Part shown: positions 37,915 to 46,876 of the stretch, one piece after another | How positions within the stretch are numbered: position 1 is the stretch's first letter | Layout: each line of letters begins with the position of its first letter | NCBI RefSeq assembly: GCF_002091955.1 | Contig: NZ_MKKY01000072.1 | Span: 248,001 to 312,000 of the forward strand | Source: Rhodococcus sp. 1168 | Lineage (GTDB): Bacteria > Actinomycetota > Actinomycetes > Mycobacteriales > Mycobacteriaceae | Length of the DNA: 64,000 nucleotides | Direction: 5' to 3' | Made by a program: the position numbers and the translations under genes | The notes under the pieces: model-generated | The model's database searches: none | What the model was told of the DNA's origin: nothing | Seen by the model: the letters and a program-made list of their open reading frames with translations, nothing else

Positions 37915-40900
37915 ATGTTCTCCAAAGTGTTGGTTGCCAATCGTGGCGAGATTGCTATCCGTGCATTTCGTGCGTCGTACGAGTTGGGTGCCGCTACCGT
38001 GGCTGTCTTCCCGTTCGAGGACCGCAATTCTGTTCACCGAACGAAGGCGGACGAGGCGTACGAGATCGGGGAGAAGGGCCATCCCGTCCGCGCCTATCTG
38101 TCGGTGAAGGAAATCGTCGCTGCAGCACAGCGCAGCGGTGCCGATGCGGTCTACCCCGGGTACGGATTCCTGTCGGAGAATCCGGATCTCGCTGCTGCGT
38201 GCGCGGAGGCGGGCATCACGTTCGTCGGGCCTTCGGCCGAGGTGCTCGAGTTGACGGGCAACAAGGCCCGCGCAATTGCCGCGGCCAAGCGTGCCGGTCT
38301 GCCGGTCTTGGCCTCGTCCGAGCCGTCCTCGGACATCGAAGAGTTGGTCGCGGCTTCGGAAACGATGACGTTCCCCTTGTTCGTGAAGGCAGTGGCGGGC
38401 GGCGGCGGCAGGGGCATGCGCCGAGTGGCCGAGCCGGCGCAGTTGCGCGAGTCGATCGAGGCGGCGGCGCGTGAGGCGGAGTCGGCGTTCGGTGACGCGA
38501 CTGTGTTCTTGGAGCAGGCGGTCATCGATCCGCGTCACATCGAGGTGCAGATCCTCGCCGATGGGCAGGGCAACGTGGTGCACCTGTTCGAGCGGGATTG
38601 TTCTCTGCAGCGGCGTCATCAGAAGGTCATCGAGATGGCACCTGCGCCGAATCTCCCTGGGGAGCTTCGTGATCGGATGTGCGCCGACGCGGTCGCTTTC
38701 GCGAAGGAGATCGGATACTCGTGCGCGGGCACGGTGGAGTTCCTTGTCGATACTCGGGGCAATCATGTGTTCATCGAGATGAATCCGCGTATCCAGGTCG
38801 AGCATACGGTGACCGAAGAGGTGACCGACGTCGATTTGGTGCAGGCGCAGTTGCGCATTGCCTCGGGGGAAACCCTCGCCGATCTGGGATTGGCTCAGGA
38901 GAACATCGTATTGCGTGGGGCGGCATTGCAATGCCGAATCACCACCGAGGACCCGTCGAACGGGTTCCGTCCCGACACCGGCCGTATCACCGCGTATCGC
39001 ACCCCGGGTGGTGCCGGTGTGCGGTTGGATGGTGGCACGACGCTCGGTGCCGAAGTGGGTGCCTACTTCGACTCCATGTTGGTCAAGTTGACGTGTAGAG
39101 GTAGAGATTTCGATACCGCCATTGCGCGTGCGCGTCGCGCGGTGGCAGAGTTCCGTATTCGTGGCGTAGCGACGAATATCCCGTTTCTGCAGGCAGTTCT
39201 GGTCGACCCGGACTTCACTGCGGGGAGGGTGACGACGTCGTTCATCGAGGAGCGTCCGCAACTGCTGACCTCGCGTACCTCCGGTGACCGCGGTACGAAA
39301 ATTCTGACGTATCTGGCGGATGTGACCGTCAACAAGCCGCACGGGGAGCGGCCGTCGCCGGTGTACCCGCACGACAAACTTCCCCACGTCGATTTCGCTG
39401 CACCGATTCCCGACGGTAGTAGGCAGCGCTTGTTGGCGTTGGGCCCAGAGGGTTTCGCTCGTGATCTGCGAAATCAGAAAGCGCTCGCGGTCACCGACAC
39501 GACATTCCGGGATGCACATCAGTCGTTGCTTGCAACCCGGGTTCGTACGTCCGGGTTGTTGATGGTCGCGCCGTACGTGGCCCGCACGACGCCGGAGTTG
39601 CTCTCGATCGAATGTTGGGGCGGGGCGACATACGATGTGGCTCTGCGTTTCCTACACGAGGATCCTTGGGAGCGTCTGGCCGCGTTGCGTGAGGCGGTGC
39701 CCAACGTTGCGTTGCAGATGTTGTTGCGTGGCCGAAATACTGTCGGTTACACCCCGTATCCGGAGAAGGTGACGCGTAGCTTCGTTGCGGAGGCGACGGA
39801 GACGGGTATCGATATCTTCCGTATCTTCGATGCGCTCAACAACGTCGATCAGATGCGTCCGGCGATCGACGCGGTTCGTGAGACAGGGACCGCGCTTGCC
39901 GAGGTTGCCATGAGCTACACCGGTGACCTGTCGAATCCGAACGAGACGCTGTACACGCTGGACTACTATCTGAAGCTGGCGGAGCAGATCGTAGATGCTG
40001 GTGCCCATGTGCTGGCGATCAAGGACATGGCCGGGTTGTTGCGAGCCCCTGCCGCACGGACATTGGTAACGGCGTTGCGGAGCAATTTCGATCTGCCGGT
40101 GCATGTGCACACCCACGACACTCCCGGCGGGCAGTTGGCGACGTACCTGGCGGCCTGGGAAGCAGGCGCCGATGCCGTCGACGGTGCGAGTGCATCGATG
40201 GCAGGTGCAACTTCGCAGCCTGCGTTGTCTGCGATAGTGGCCGCTGCCGCGCATACCGAACGAGATACGGGCCTGGACCTGGCCGCAGTGTGCGATTTGG
40301 AGCCGTATTGGGAGGCGTTGCGGAAAGTGTATGCGCCATTCGAGTCGGGTTTGATGGCTCCGACGGGACGGGTGTATACCCACGAGATTCCGGGTGGGCA
40401 GCTCTCGAATCTCCGCCAGCAGGCGATCGCACTAGGTTTGGGCGATAAGTTCGAGACCGTGGAAGCGAATTATGCTGCTGCGGACCGGATGTTGGGGCGT
40501 TTGGTCAAGGTGACGCCGAGTTCGAAGGTGGTCGGCGATCTCGCGCTCGCCTTGGTCGGTGCCGATGCGTCGGCAGAGGAGTTCGCGGAGAACCCCGGAA
40601 AATTCGATATCCCTGATTCGGTGATCGGTTTTCTGCGTGGCGATCTCGGAACGCCTGCGGGCGGATGGCCGGAACCTCTGCGCACCAAGGCTTTGGAGGG
40701 ACGAAGTAAGGCCAAGCCTGAGACCGAGCTGACCGTCGAGGAGGAGCGGAGTCTCGATGGAACGTCGGCAACGCGTCGGGAGATGTTGAATCGGTTGCTC
40801 TTTCCCGGACCTACTGCGGAGTTGGCGGAGCATCGGGAGAAGTTCGGTGATACTTCGCGGTTGTCGGCGAATCAGTTCTTCTACGGTCTGCGTCAGGGAG

Positions 40901-41325
40901 ATGAGCATCGTGTTCAGCTCGAGAAGGGCGTGGAGTTGCTGATCGGGTTGGAAGCTATTTCCGATGCCGATGAGCGGGGGATGCGCACGGTGATGTGCAT
41001 TCTGAACGGTCAACTGCGTCCGGTGTCGGTGCGTGATCGTTCGATCTCCAGTGAGGCGCCGACGATCGAGAAAGCGGATCGGTCCAATTCCGGCCACGTT
41101 CCGGCACCGTTCGCAGGTGTGGTGACGTTGGCAGTGGCCGTGGGAGACGAGATCTCGGCGGGGGATACGGTTGCGACGATCGAAGCGATGAAGATGGAGG
41201 CCGCGATCACGGCACCGAAGGGCGGGAAGGTCAGCCGCCTGGCCATCGGCGGTGTTCAACAAGTCGAGGGCGGGGATCTTCTCGTCGTGATCGGAAGCGG
41301 CGAGGGCACTTCGGTGAACGACTGA
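37915..41325 (+). CDS. pyc: Pyruvate carboxylase
   Basis: Pyc (1136 residues) carboxylates pyruvate to oxaloacetate, the main anaplerotic reaction. The biotin carboxylase domain fills about residues 1-450 (KVLVANRGEIAIRAFRA at the start, AVAGGGGRGMRR in the ATP lid, FIEMNPRIQVEHTVTEEVTD near 285). The carboxyltransferase domain begins near 525 (TDTTFRDAHQSLLATRVR) and includes IKDMAGLLRA and the carbamylated-Lys region. The C-terminal biotinyl domain has TIEAMKMEAAITAP, with the biotinylated Lys near 1088. All domains are on one chain, as in mycobacteria. ATG start; 90 bases separate it from recG. Confidence 0.97.
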   Translation: MFSKVLVANRGEIAIRAFRASYELGAATVAVFPFEDRNSVHRTKADEAYEIGEKGHPVRAYLSVKEIVAAAQRSGADAVYPGYGFLSENPDLAAACAEAGITFVGPSAEVLELTGNKARAIAAAKRAGLPVLASSEPSSDIEELVAASETMTFPLFVKAVAGGGGRGMRRVAEPAQLRESIEAAAREAESAFGDATVFLEQAVIDPRHIEVQILADGQGNVVHLFERDCSLQRRHQKVIEMAPAPNLPGELRDRMCADAVAFAKEIGYSCAGTVEFLVDTRGNHVFIEMNPRIQVEHTVTEEVTDVDLVQAQLRIASGETLADLGLAQENIVLRGAALQCRITTEDPSNGFRPDTGRITAYRTPGGAGVRLDGGTTLGAEVGAYFDSMLVKLTCRGRDFDTAIARARRAVAEFRIRGVATNIPFLQAVLVDPDFTAGRVTTSFIEERPQLLTSRTSGDRGTKILTYLADVTVNKPHGERPSPVYPHDKLPHVDFAAPIPDGSRQRLLALGPEGFARDLRNQKALAVTDTTFRDAHQSLLATRVRTSGLLMVAPYVARTTPELLSIECWGGATYDVALRFLHEDPWERLAALREAVPNVALQMLLRGRNTVGYTPYPEKVTRSFVAEATETGIDIFRIFDALNNVDQMRPAIDAVRETGTALAEVAMSYTGDLSNPNETLYTLDYYLKLAEQIVDAGAHVLAIKDMAGLLRAPAARTLVTALRSNFDLPVHVHTHDTPGGQLATYLAAWEAGADAVDGASASMAGATSQPALSAIVAAAAHTERDTGLDLAAVCDLEPYWEALRKVYAPFESGLMAPTGRVYTHEIPGGQLSNLRQQAIALGLGDKFETVEANYAAADRMLGRLVKVTPSSKVVGDLALALVGADASAEEFAENPGKFDIPDSVIGFLRGDLGTPAGGWPEPLRTKALEGRSKAKPETELTVEEERSLDGTSATRREMLNRLLFPGPTAELAEHREKFGDTSRLSANQFFYGLRQGDEHRVQLEKGVELLIGLEAISDADERGMRTVMCILNGQLRPVSVRDRSISSEAPTIEKADRSNSGHVPAPFAGVVTLAVAVGDEISAGDTVATIEAMKMEAAITAPKGGKVSRLAIGGVQQVEGGDLLVVIGSGEGTSVND

Positions 41326-41364
41326 CGAGGTCCGGTGAACATGGCGGCAAAGAGGAACTCGACC

Positions 41365-41400
41365 CTGAGTGTCCTTTTGTAACTGAGTAACCTTCTGTAG
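41365..41400 (+). repeat. Imperfect 18-bp tandem repeat abutting the rsmD start codon
   Basis: CTGAGTGTCCTTTTGTAA (41365-41382) and CTGAGTAACCTTCTGTAG (41383-41400) match at 14 of 18 positions and end directly at the ATG of rsmD. No Shine-Dalgarno is present. TAACCT seven bases before the ATG could act as a -10 for a leaderless mRNA. Confidence 0.6.
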
Positions 41401-41958
41401 ATGACCCGGATCGTGGCAGGCATCGCAGGAGGCCGAACCCTGAAAGTCCCGCCTCGCGGCACGCGTCCGACATCGGACCGTGTCCGCGAGGCGTTGTTCA
41501 GCTCGTTGGACTCGCGGCTGGATCTCGACGGCGCTGCCGTGCTCGATCTCTATGCCGGGTCGGGCGCCCTGGGATTGGAAGCACTTTCACGCGGTGCATC
41601 GACTGTCGTGATGGTGGAGTCCGATCCGCGAGCGGCAGAGGTGATTCGGGGTAATGCCGCCGGCATCGGGCTGCCCGGTGCGTCCGTCAGATGTGCATCG
41701 GTCTCTGCTGTGTTGGCGGGGCAGGCCGACCGCCCCTACGACCTCGTGTTGGCCGACCCCCCCTATGCCATCGCCGATTCTGCGGTTGCGCAGATGCTCG
41801 TCGAGCTTCTGACGAACGGTTGGTTGACACCGGAAAGCCTTGTGGTGTTGGAACGCTCATCCAGATCGGCAGAGACCACCTGGCCGGAAGGTTTGGTGGC
41901 GGAGAAGGTCAAGAAGTACGGCGAGACACGAATCGAAATCGCCGGATTGGCACGGTGA
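41401..41958 (+). CDS. rsmD: 16S rRNA (guanine(966)-N2)-methyltransferase
   Basis: RsmD (185 residues) methylates G966 of 16S rRNA with S-adenosylmethionine. The N-terminus MTRIVAGIAGGRTLKVPPRG and RPTSDRVREALFSSL bind RNA. The SAM motif is VLDLYAGSGALGLEALSRGA, and the catalytic NPPY-type motif reads LVLADPPYAIAD. coaD starts within 14 bases of its end, the common rsmD-coaD pairing. Confidence 0.96.
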   Translation: MTRIVAGIAGGRTLKVPPRGTRPTSDRVREALFSSLDSRLDLDGAAVLDLYAGSGALGLEALSRGASTVVMVESDPRAAEVIRGNAAGIGLPGASVRCASVSAVLAGQADRPYDLVLADPPYAIADSAVAQMLVELLTNGWLTPESLVVLERSSRSAETTWPEGLVAEKVKKYGETRIEIAGLAR

Positions 41959-41971
41959 TAGCGTGAGCGAC

Positions 41972-42460
41972 ATGACTGGAGCAGTGTGTCCTGGATCCTT
42001 CGACCCGGTGACCAATGGCCATATAGATGTGATCACCAGGGCTGCGGCGCAGTTCGACGAGATCATCGTCACCGTCATGATCAACAAGAGCAAGCGTGGC
42101 CTGTTCTCTGTGGACGAGCGCATCGAGTTACTCGGCGAAGCGACGGCCCATCTGAAAAACGTCCGGATCTCCTCGTGGCACGGCCTCCTCGTCGACTATG
42201 CGAAGCAGGAGGGCTTCACTGCGATCGTCAAGGGTCTGCGTGGGGCAAACGATTTCGACTACGAGCTTCAGATGGCTCAGATGAACCAGCGGTTGACCGG
42301 TGTGGACACCCTTTTCATTCCCGCGAATCCGTCGTTCAGCTTCCTGTCCAGTTCGCTGGTCAAGGAAGTTGCTACTTTTGGTGGGGACGTCACAGGCATG
42401 GTCCCCGAGAACGTTCACTCCAGGCTGCTGGGCCGCATCGCCGAGCGCGCCGCCGAATAG
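41972..42460 (+). CDS. coaD: Phosphopantetheine adenylyltransferase
   Basis: CoaD (162 residues) joins 4'-phosphopantetheine and ATP to dephospho-CoA. The nucleotidylyltransferase motif is GSFDPVTNGHIDVITRA, with the (T/H)xGH signature, and the second ATP-binding motif is FLSSSLVKEVATFGGDV. KGLRGANDFDYELQMAQMN, the substrate-contact helix region, is fully conserved. The ATG at 41972 gives the conserved MTGAVCPGSFDP; a GTG three codons earlier is possible. Confidence 0.97.
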   Translation: MTGAVCPGSFDPVTNGHIDVITRAAAQFDEIIVTVMINKSKRGLFSVDERIELLGEATAHLKNVRISSWHGLLVDYAKQEGFTAIVKGLRGANDFDYELQMAQMNQRLTGVDTLFIPANPSFSFLSSSLVKEVATFGGDVTGMVPENVHSRLLGRIAERAAE

Positions 42461-42569
42461 ACCAGGCGACACACCGAGGCGAGTGCGACGCGTATGAAGC
42501 AATCACCAGGCAAACTGGAAGTGCACTTTCCGCACGTTTCTTCGTAGTTTCTATCGATTGGGGTTACCG

Positions 42570-43337
42570 GTGTACCGCGTATTCGAGGCACTCGACGAAC
42601 TCGTCGCCATTGTCGAGGAGGCGCGCGGTGTCCCTATGACTGCCGGCTGCGTTGTTCCTCGTGGCGACGTTCTTGAACTTCTCGACGATGTGCGCGACTC
42701 GATTCCTGGTGAACTCGACGACGCACAGGATGTCCTCGATCACAAGGACAAACTGGTCACGGACGCTCGGGCGACGGCAGAGAAAACTGTCACCTCGGCC
42801 AACAACGAAGCCCAGGACACCGTCGAGAATGCGCGCGATTCCGCAGACCGAATATTGGCCGATGCCAAAGCGCAGGCCGATCGTATGGTTGCCGAGGCGA
42901 AGGCTCACGCCGAGCAACTCGTCGACGATGCGAACGACACCGCGGAGCGTTCGGTCGAAGCAGGAAGGCGTGAGTACGAGACCCTGACGACGCGGGCGCG
43001 GTCGGAGTCGGAGCGTCTCATCGAGTCGGGTCAGGCCTCGTACGATCGCTCGGTCGCAGACGGGACCGAGGAGCAGGCGCGGTTGGTCGATCAAACCGAG
43101 GTCGTACAGGCCGCACGCACCGAATCGGCGCGCGTCATCGACGCTGCGCATGCCGAATCCGACCGAATGCGCAGTGAATGCGACGTCTACGTCGATACCA
43201 AGCTGGCGGAGTTCGAGGAATTCCTCAGTGGCACTATTCGCTCTGTGGGGCGAGGCCGACAGCAGTTGCGAACCGGATCGGGTGTCCCGGATTACGGCCC
43301 GGATCCGTCCGGGGACGGTCGTCGTTCGCGCAGGTAA
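42570..43337 (+). CDS. sepIVA: Septation protein SepIVA (DivIVA-like coiled coil)
   Basis: This is a 255-residue protein. The GTG at 42570 gives the conserved start MYRVFEALDELVAIVEEARG; a TTG four codons earlier is less likely. After the N-terminal helical domain (VVPRGDVLELLDDVRDSIPG), residues 55-215 are a long Ala/Glu/Arg-rich coiled coil with heptad character. It ends in KLAEFEEFLSGTIRSVGRGR. In mycobacteria SepIVA is a phosphorylated, essential regulator of septation and envelope growth. Its neighbours coaD and the DUF177 gene are also the mycobacterial ones. Confidence 0.9.
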   Translation: MYRVFEALDELVAIVEEARGVPMTAGCVVPRGDVLELLDDVRDSIPGELDDAQDVLDHKDKLVTDARATAEKTVTSANNEAQDTVENARDSADRILADAKAQADRMVAEAKAHAEQLVDDANDTAERSVEAGRREYETLTTRARSESERLIESGQASYDRSVADGTEEQARLVDQTEVVQAARTESARVIDAAHAESDRMRSECDVYVDTKLAEFEEFLSGTIRSVGRGRQQLRTGSGVPDYGPDPSGDGRRSRR

Positions 43338-43481
43338 TGCGTCCAGATTTGCTCACGTTCGATTCTGTGCGTACCGTTGTGTGGTTGCCCAAAGGTTGTT
43401 TTCGTCAGGCGTGCCCCATCGGTGTCGTCGGTCCGGCAGCTTCAAGGTGATCGAATCAATCGTCTGAGCAGGAAGATTACT

Positions 43482-44090
43482 GTGTCTACCCGTCGTAATA
43501 CCCCTCGTGCCGAAGCCGGCACGGGATTCGTGCTGGATATCGACAACCTGAGCCGTCGGCCCGGGTCCATGACGGAGATCCAGCGGACGATTGTCGCGCC
43601 TACGCGAATCGGCCTCGATGCGATCGCTATCGAAAAGGGGTCGCCGGTCGATATCGATCTTCGCCTCGAAGCAGTATCGGAGGGTGTCCTCGTTACCGGC
43701 ACCGTCCGCGCAGACACTGCGGGCGAGTGCTCACGGTGCCTGGAGCCTGTTTCCAGCGCGGTCGATGTGTACCTCACCGATCTGTTCGCGTACCCGTCCA
43801 GCGTCACTGAGGACACGACCGACGAGGAGGAGATTCATCGCGTTGTCGATGATCAGATAGACCTACAGCCAGTCGTCGTGGATGCGGTCGGATTGGAGCT
43901 TCCGTTGCATCCTCTCTGCCGTGAAAACTGTCAGGGATTGTGCTCGGAATGCGGCATCAACCTGGCGATTGCGGAATCTGGCCACAATCATGAGATAGTT
44001 GATCCTCGCTGGGCTGGACTTGCAGCCAAATTTGGCGTGGATCCAGTATCGAGCACCGAACTTGTGAACAACGAAGCCGAGGAGAAGTAG
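43482..44090 (+). CDS. DUF177 (YceD family) protein
   Basis: This is a 202-residue protein. The GTG at 43482 has AGGAAG six bases upstream. YceD/DUF177 proteins are encoded next to rpmF across bacteria and are linked to 23S rRNA accumulation. Visible conserved parts are [16 protein letters not shown], the Cys pair in [11 protein letters not shown], and the C-terminal cysteines in [17 protein letters not shown], which probably bind a metal. It lies two bases ahead of the rpmF start and is surely cotranscribed with it. Confidence 0.93.
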   Translation: MSTRRNTPRAEAGTGFVLDIDNLSRRPGSMTEIQRTIVAPTRIGLDAIAIEKGSPVDIDLRLEAVSEGVLVTGTVRADTAGECSRCLEPVSSAVDVYLTDLFAYPSSVTEDTTDEEEIHRVVDDQIDLQPVVVDAVGLELPLHPLCRENCQGLCSECGINLAIAESGHNHEIVDPRWAGLAAKFGVDPVSSTELVNNEAEEK

Positions 44091-44092
44091 AA

Positions 44093-44275
44093 GTGGCTGT
44101 CCCGAAGCGTAAAATGTCGCGTTCCAACACGAGGTCGCGTCGTGCACAGTGGAAGGCCACAGTGCCTACGCTTGTCACGTGCCCCAACCGTGGATGCGGC
44201 GAGAAGACTCTGCCCCACATTGCGTGCCCCTCGTGTGGCACCTACAAGGGCCGACAGGTAGCAGCAGCTGTCTGA
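44093..44275 (+). CDS. rpmF: 50S ribosomal protein L32
   Basis: This is a 60-residue protein from a GTG two bases after the DUF177 stop. [20 protein letters not shown] is the standard L32 opening. The zinc-ribbon cysteines are present in [20 protein letters not shown]. It is followed ten bases later by rnc. Confidence 0.97.
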   Translation: MAVPKRKMSRSNTRSRRAQWKATVPTLVTCPNRGCGEKTLPHIACPSCGTYKGRQVAAAV

Positions 44276-44285
44276 CCTTCAGCAC

Positions 44286-45113
44286 ATGACATCGAAGAGC
44301 AGTTCTACTCGTCTGAACGGCTCGACAGCTGACAGCGGCGGGGACGACCGAGAGTCGCTCCTCGCCGCTCTTGGCGTCGTACTTGCTGAACCGCTGTTGA
44401 CTCTGGCTTTGACCCACCGTTCGTACGCGTACGAACGTGGTGGTCTGCCGACCAACGAGCGGCTGGAATTCCTGGGTGATTCGGTTCTCGGTCTGACCGT
44501 GACCGAGGAGCTCTACACCGCACATCCGGAGAAATCCGAAGGCGAGCTGGCAAAGATCCGCGCCAGCGTCGTGAACATGCATGCTTTGGCCGAGGTGGCA
44601 CGCGAACTCGGCGAAGGCGGCCTCGGCCGTCATCTCCTGCTCGGCAAGGGCGAGGAACAGACTGGTGGTCGTGACAAGCCCAGCATTCTGGCCGATGGCA
44701 TGGAGTCCCTGTTGGGCGCGATTCACCTCCAGCATGGGATAGAGGTCGCACGTCGTGTCGTGCTGGCCCTGTTCGCCCAATTGCTCGACCGAGCCCCACG
44801 CTTGGGTGCGGGCCTGGATTGGAAGACCAGTCTTCAGGAGCTGACGGCTGTGGAATCGCTTGGCGTGCCCGTATACGAAATCTCCTCTACGGGGCCAGAC
44901 CATGACAAAGAATTCACCGCTACCGTCGTCGTAGGCGGCAAGCCACTCGGCGTAGGGGTCGGCCGCTCCAAGAAAGAAGCCGAGCAGAAGGCAGCGAGTA
45001 CTGCCTGGAACGACATCTCCGACGGAAACAAGAGCTCTGTCGCCGTCGAGCCCTCCGCCGACACACTCGACTCGCCTGCAACTGACGGCGCTACCGCTCC
45101 TCACACGGAGTAG
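44286..45113 (+). CDS. rnc: Ribonuclease III
   Basis: Rnc (275 residues) cuts double-stranded RNA in rRNA precursors and mRNAs. The catalytic signature [18 protein letters not shown] (near residue 58) and the second acidic cluster [13 protein letters not shown] are intact. The double-stranded RNA-binding domain covers about 165-240 ([31 protein letters not shown]). A 15-20-residue N-terminal extension and a Ser/Ala-rich C-terminal tail are longer than in E. coli. The order rpmF-rnc-mutM is the usual actinobacterial one. Confidence 0.97.
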   Translation: MTSKSSSTRLNGSTADSGGDDRESLLAALGVVLAEPLLTLALTHRSYAYERGGLPTNERLEFLGDSVLGLTVTEELYTAHPEKSEGELAKIRASVVNMHALAEVARELGEGGLGRHLLLGKGEEQTGGRDKPSILADGMESLLGAIHLQHGIEVARRVVLALFAQLLDRAPRLGAGLDWKTSLQELTAVESLGVPVYEISSTGPDHDKEFTATVVVGGKPLGVGVGRSKKEAEQKAASTAWNDISDGNKSSVAVEPSADTLDSPATDGATAPHTE

Positions 45114-45123
45114 CGAAAACTCG

Positions 45124-45990
45124 ATGCCCGAGTTGCCCGAGGTCGAAGTAGTGCGCCTCGGTCTCGAATCGCACGTAGTCAGCACTACCATCGAATCGGT
45201 GGAGGTACTGCACCCGCGCGCGGTCCGACGTCACTTTGCTGGTGCGCGGGACCTGGAGGCTCAGCTACTCGGCCGACGCATCGTGTCAGCGGAGCGACGC
45301 GGCAAGTATCTGTGGCTGCCACTCGATACGCAGGACGACGCGATAGTCGTGCACTTGGGAATGAGCGGCCAAATGCTCGTGCAGCCACCGTCGGTGCCTG
45401 CAGAGAAGCATCTTCGCATCCGCGTAGGGCTGGACAACGGAGCCGAACTCCGATTCGTCGATCAACGAACTTTCGGTGGTTGGTCCATCGCACACCTCGA
45501 ATCCGTCGACGGGTCCGTGGTTCCCGAGTCCGTGACACATATCGCACGAGACCCGGTTGATCCGTTGTTCGATGCGGAAGCCGTCGTGAAGGTGTTACGG
45601 GGCAAGCACACCGAGATCAAGCGCGCCATACTCGACCAAACCGTGCTGTCGGGCGTGGGCAACATCTATGCCGACGAGGCACTGTGGCGCGCCAAGATTC
45701 ACGGCAACCGAATTGCAGAGACCTTGTCGAGGCCAGTCTTACGCACACTGTTGACTTCGGTTCACGCGGTGATGGGTGAGGCTCTCGCACAAGGTGGTAC
45801 ATCCTTCGATGCGCTGTACGTCAATGTCAACGGCGAATCGGGATATTTCGATCGGTCGTTGGATGCGTACGGCCAGGAGGGGTTGCCATGTTCGCGTTGT
45901 GGTAGCCCGATCCGGCGTGAGAAGTTCATGAACAGATCGTCATACAGCTGTCCCACCTGCCAGCCGCGACCTCGGAACACGCGGACCTGA
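45124..45990 (+). CDS. mutM: Formamidopyrimidine-DNA glycosylase
   Basis: MutM/Fpg (288 residues) excises 8-oxoguanine and formamidopyrimidines. The N-terminal catalytic Pro-Glu is in [15 protein letters not shown]. The helix-two-turn-helix segment includes [18 protein letters not shown], and the C-terminal zinc finger is [13 protein letters not shown] followed by YSCPTCQP. The mutT1-encoded sanitising enzyme is also in this window, so two parts of the 8-oxoguanine defence are present. Confidence 0.97.
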   Translation: MPELPEVEVVRLGLESHVVSTTIESVEVLHPRAVRRHFAGARDLEAQLLGRRIVSAERRGKYLWLPLDTQDDAIVVHLGMSGQMLVQPPSVPAEKHLRIRVGLDNGAELRFVDQRTFGGWSIAHLESVDGSVVPESVTHIARDPVDPLFDAEAVVKVLRGKHTEIKRAILDQTVLSGVGNIYADEALWRAKIHGNRIAETLSRPVLRTLLTSVHAVMGEALAQGGTSFDALYVNVNGESGYFDRSLDAYGQEGLPCSRCGSPIRREKFMNRSSYSCPTCQPRPRNTRT

Positions 45991-46028
45991 CGAAGCCTTT
46001 ACGGCCGGTCACCCTAGAATCGACTCTC

Positions 46029-46457
46029 ATGGCTGATGAGAGCACACCGACGGCACTGTGGGTCGAACGGACGGGGACGCGTCGATACACCGGAATGAGC
46101 TCGCGAGGAGCCGAGGTGTTGATCGGTTCGGAGTCGGTTGACGGAGTCTTCACCCCTGGTGAGCTACTCAAGATCGCGCTGGCGGCATGTACCGGGATGA
46201 GTTCGGATCTCCCATTGTCGCGCCGCCTCGGTGACAATTACGACGCGAAGGTGACTGTGTCGGGGTCTGCCGACCGTGAGAACGAACGCTACCCGGAGTT
46301 GCGTGAGGTGCTTTCGGTCGATCTCAGCGAGCTCGACCCAGACGCGCAGCAGCGGTTGCTGACCGTCGTCGAGCGCGCCATCGACAAGGTGTGCACCGTC
46401 GGACGAACCCTGAAAGCGGGCGCTGAGGTATCCCTCGAAATCGACGTGGACGGCTGA
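46029..46457 (+). CDS. OsmC family peroxiredoxin-like protein
   Basis: This is a 142-residue protein. OsmC/Ohr proteins reduce organic hydroperoxides with two cysteines. Here a Cys occurs in [10 protein letters not shown] (about residue 56), where the first peroxidatic Cys is expected, and another in [13 protein letters not shown] (about 123). The spacing fits the OsmC fold. In mycobacteria the same gene follows mutM. The exact substrate is unknown. Confidence 0.85.
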   Translation: MADESTPTALWVERTGTRRYTGMSSRGAEVLIGSESVDGVFTPGELLKIALAACTGMSSDLPLSRRLGDNYDAKVTVSGSADRENERYPELREVLSVDLSELDPDAQQRLLTVVERAIDKVCTVGRTLKAGAEVSLEIDVDG

Positions 46458-46524
46458 CGATGGGGATTCCGACGTCGATGGCGATCGACTCGCTCTACAG
46501 AGCGGTCCGAAAGTCGACCTCCCC

Positions 46525-46800
46525 ATGAGCGAGATCCGGTTGACCGCTTGGGTGCACGGTTCGGTGCAAGGCGTCGGGTTTCGATGGTGGACCCGTTCGC
46601 GCGCCCTCGAACTCGGACTGAGCGGCCACGCGACGAATAGCGCGGACGGTCGAGTGCTCGTCATTGCCGAGGGTGCACGAGAAAGCGCCGAGCGCCTCCT
46701 CGCATTGCTTCGTGGGGGAGATACGCCGGGCGTGGTGACCCTCGTCGTGGAGAGCTGGGATCGGCCGCGTGGTGGGCTCAACGGTTTCGTCGAGCGGTGA
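46525..46800 (+). CDS. acyP: Acylphosphatase
   Basis: This is a 91-residue protein. The phosphate-binding loop with catalytic Arg is [20 protein letters not shown], and the catalytic Asn lies in [17 protein letters not shown]. It hydrolyses acyl phosphates such as acetyl phosphate. Acylphosphatase lies immediately upstream of smc in mycobacteria too. The shared position is conserved without a clear functional reason. Confidence 0.95.
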   Translation: MSEIRLTAWVHGSVQGVGFRWWTRSRALELGLSGHATNSADGRVLVIAEGARESAERLLALLRGGDTPGVVTLVVESWDRPRGGLNGFVER

Positions 46801-46876
46801 TGAAGGGACGTATTCGGACCCTGACGCTCCAGATCTCGTACGCGCTGGTGAGGTACACCCGGTACTCTGAAGCGCC

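Noticed and set aside
37669-39519. 616-codon antisense open frame over recG and pyc
   Set aside because: It is the same codon-bias shadow effect; no ribosome binding site, domain or motif.
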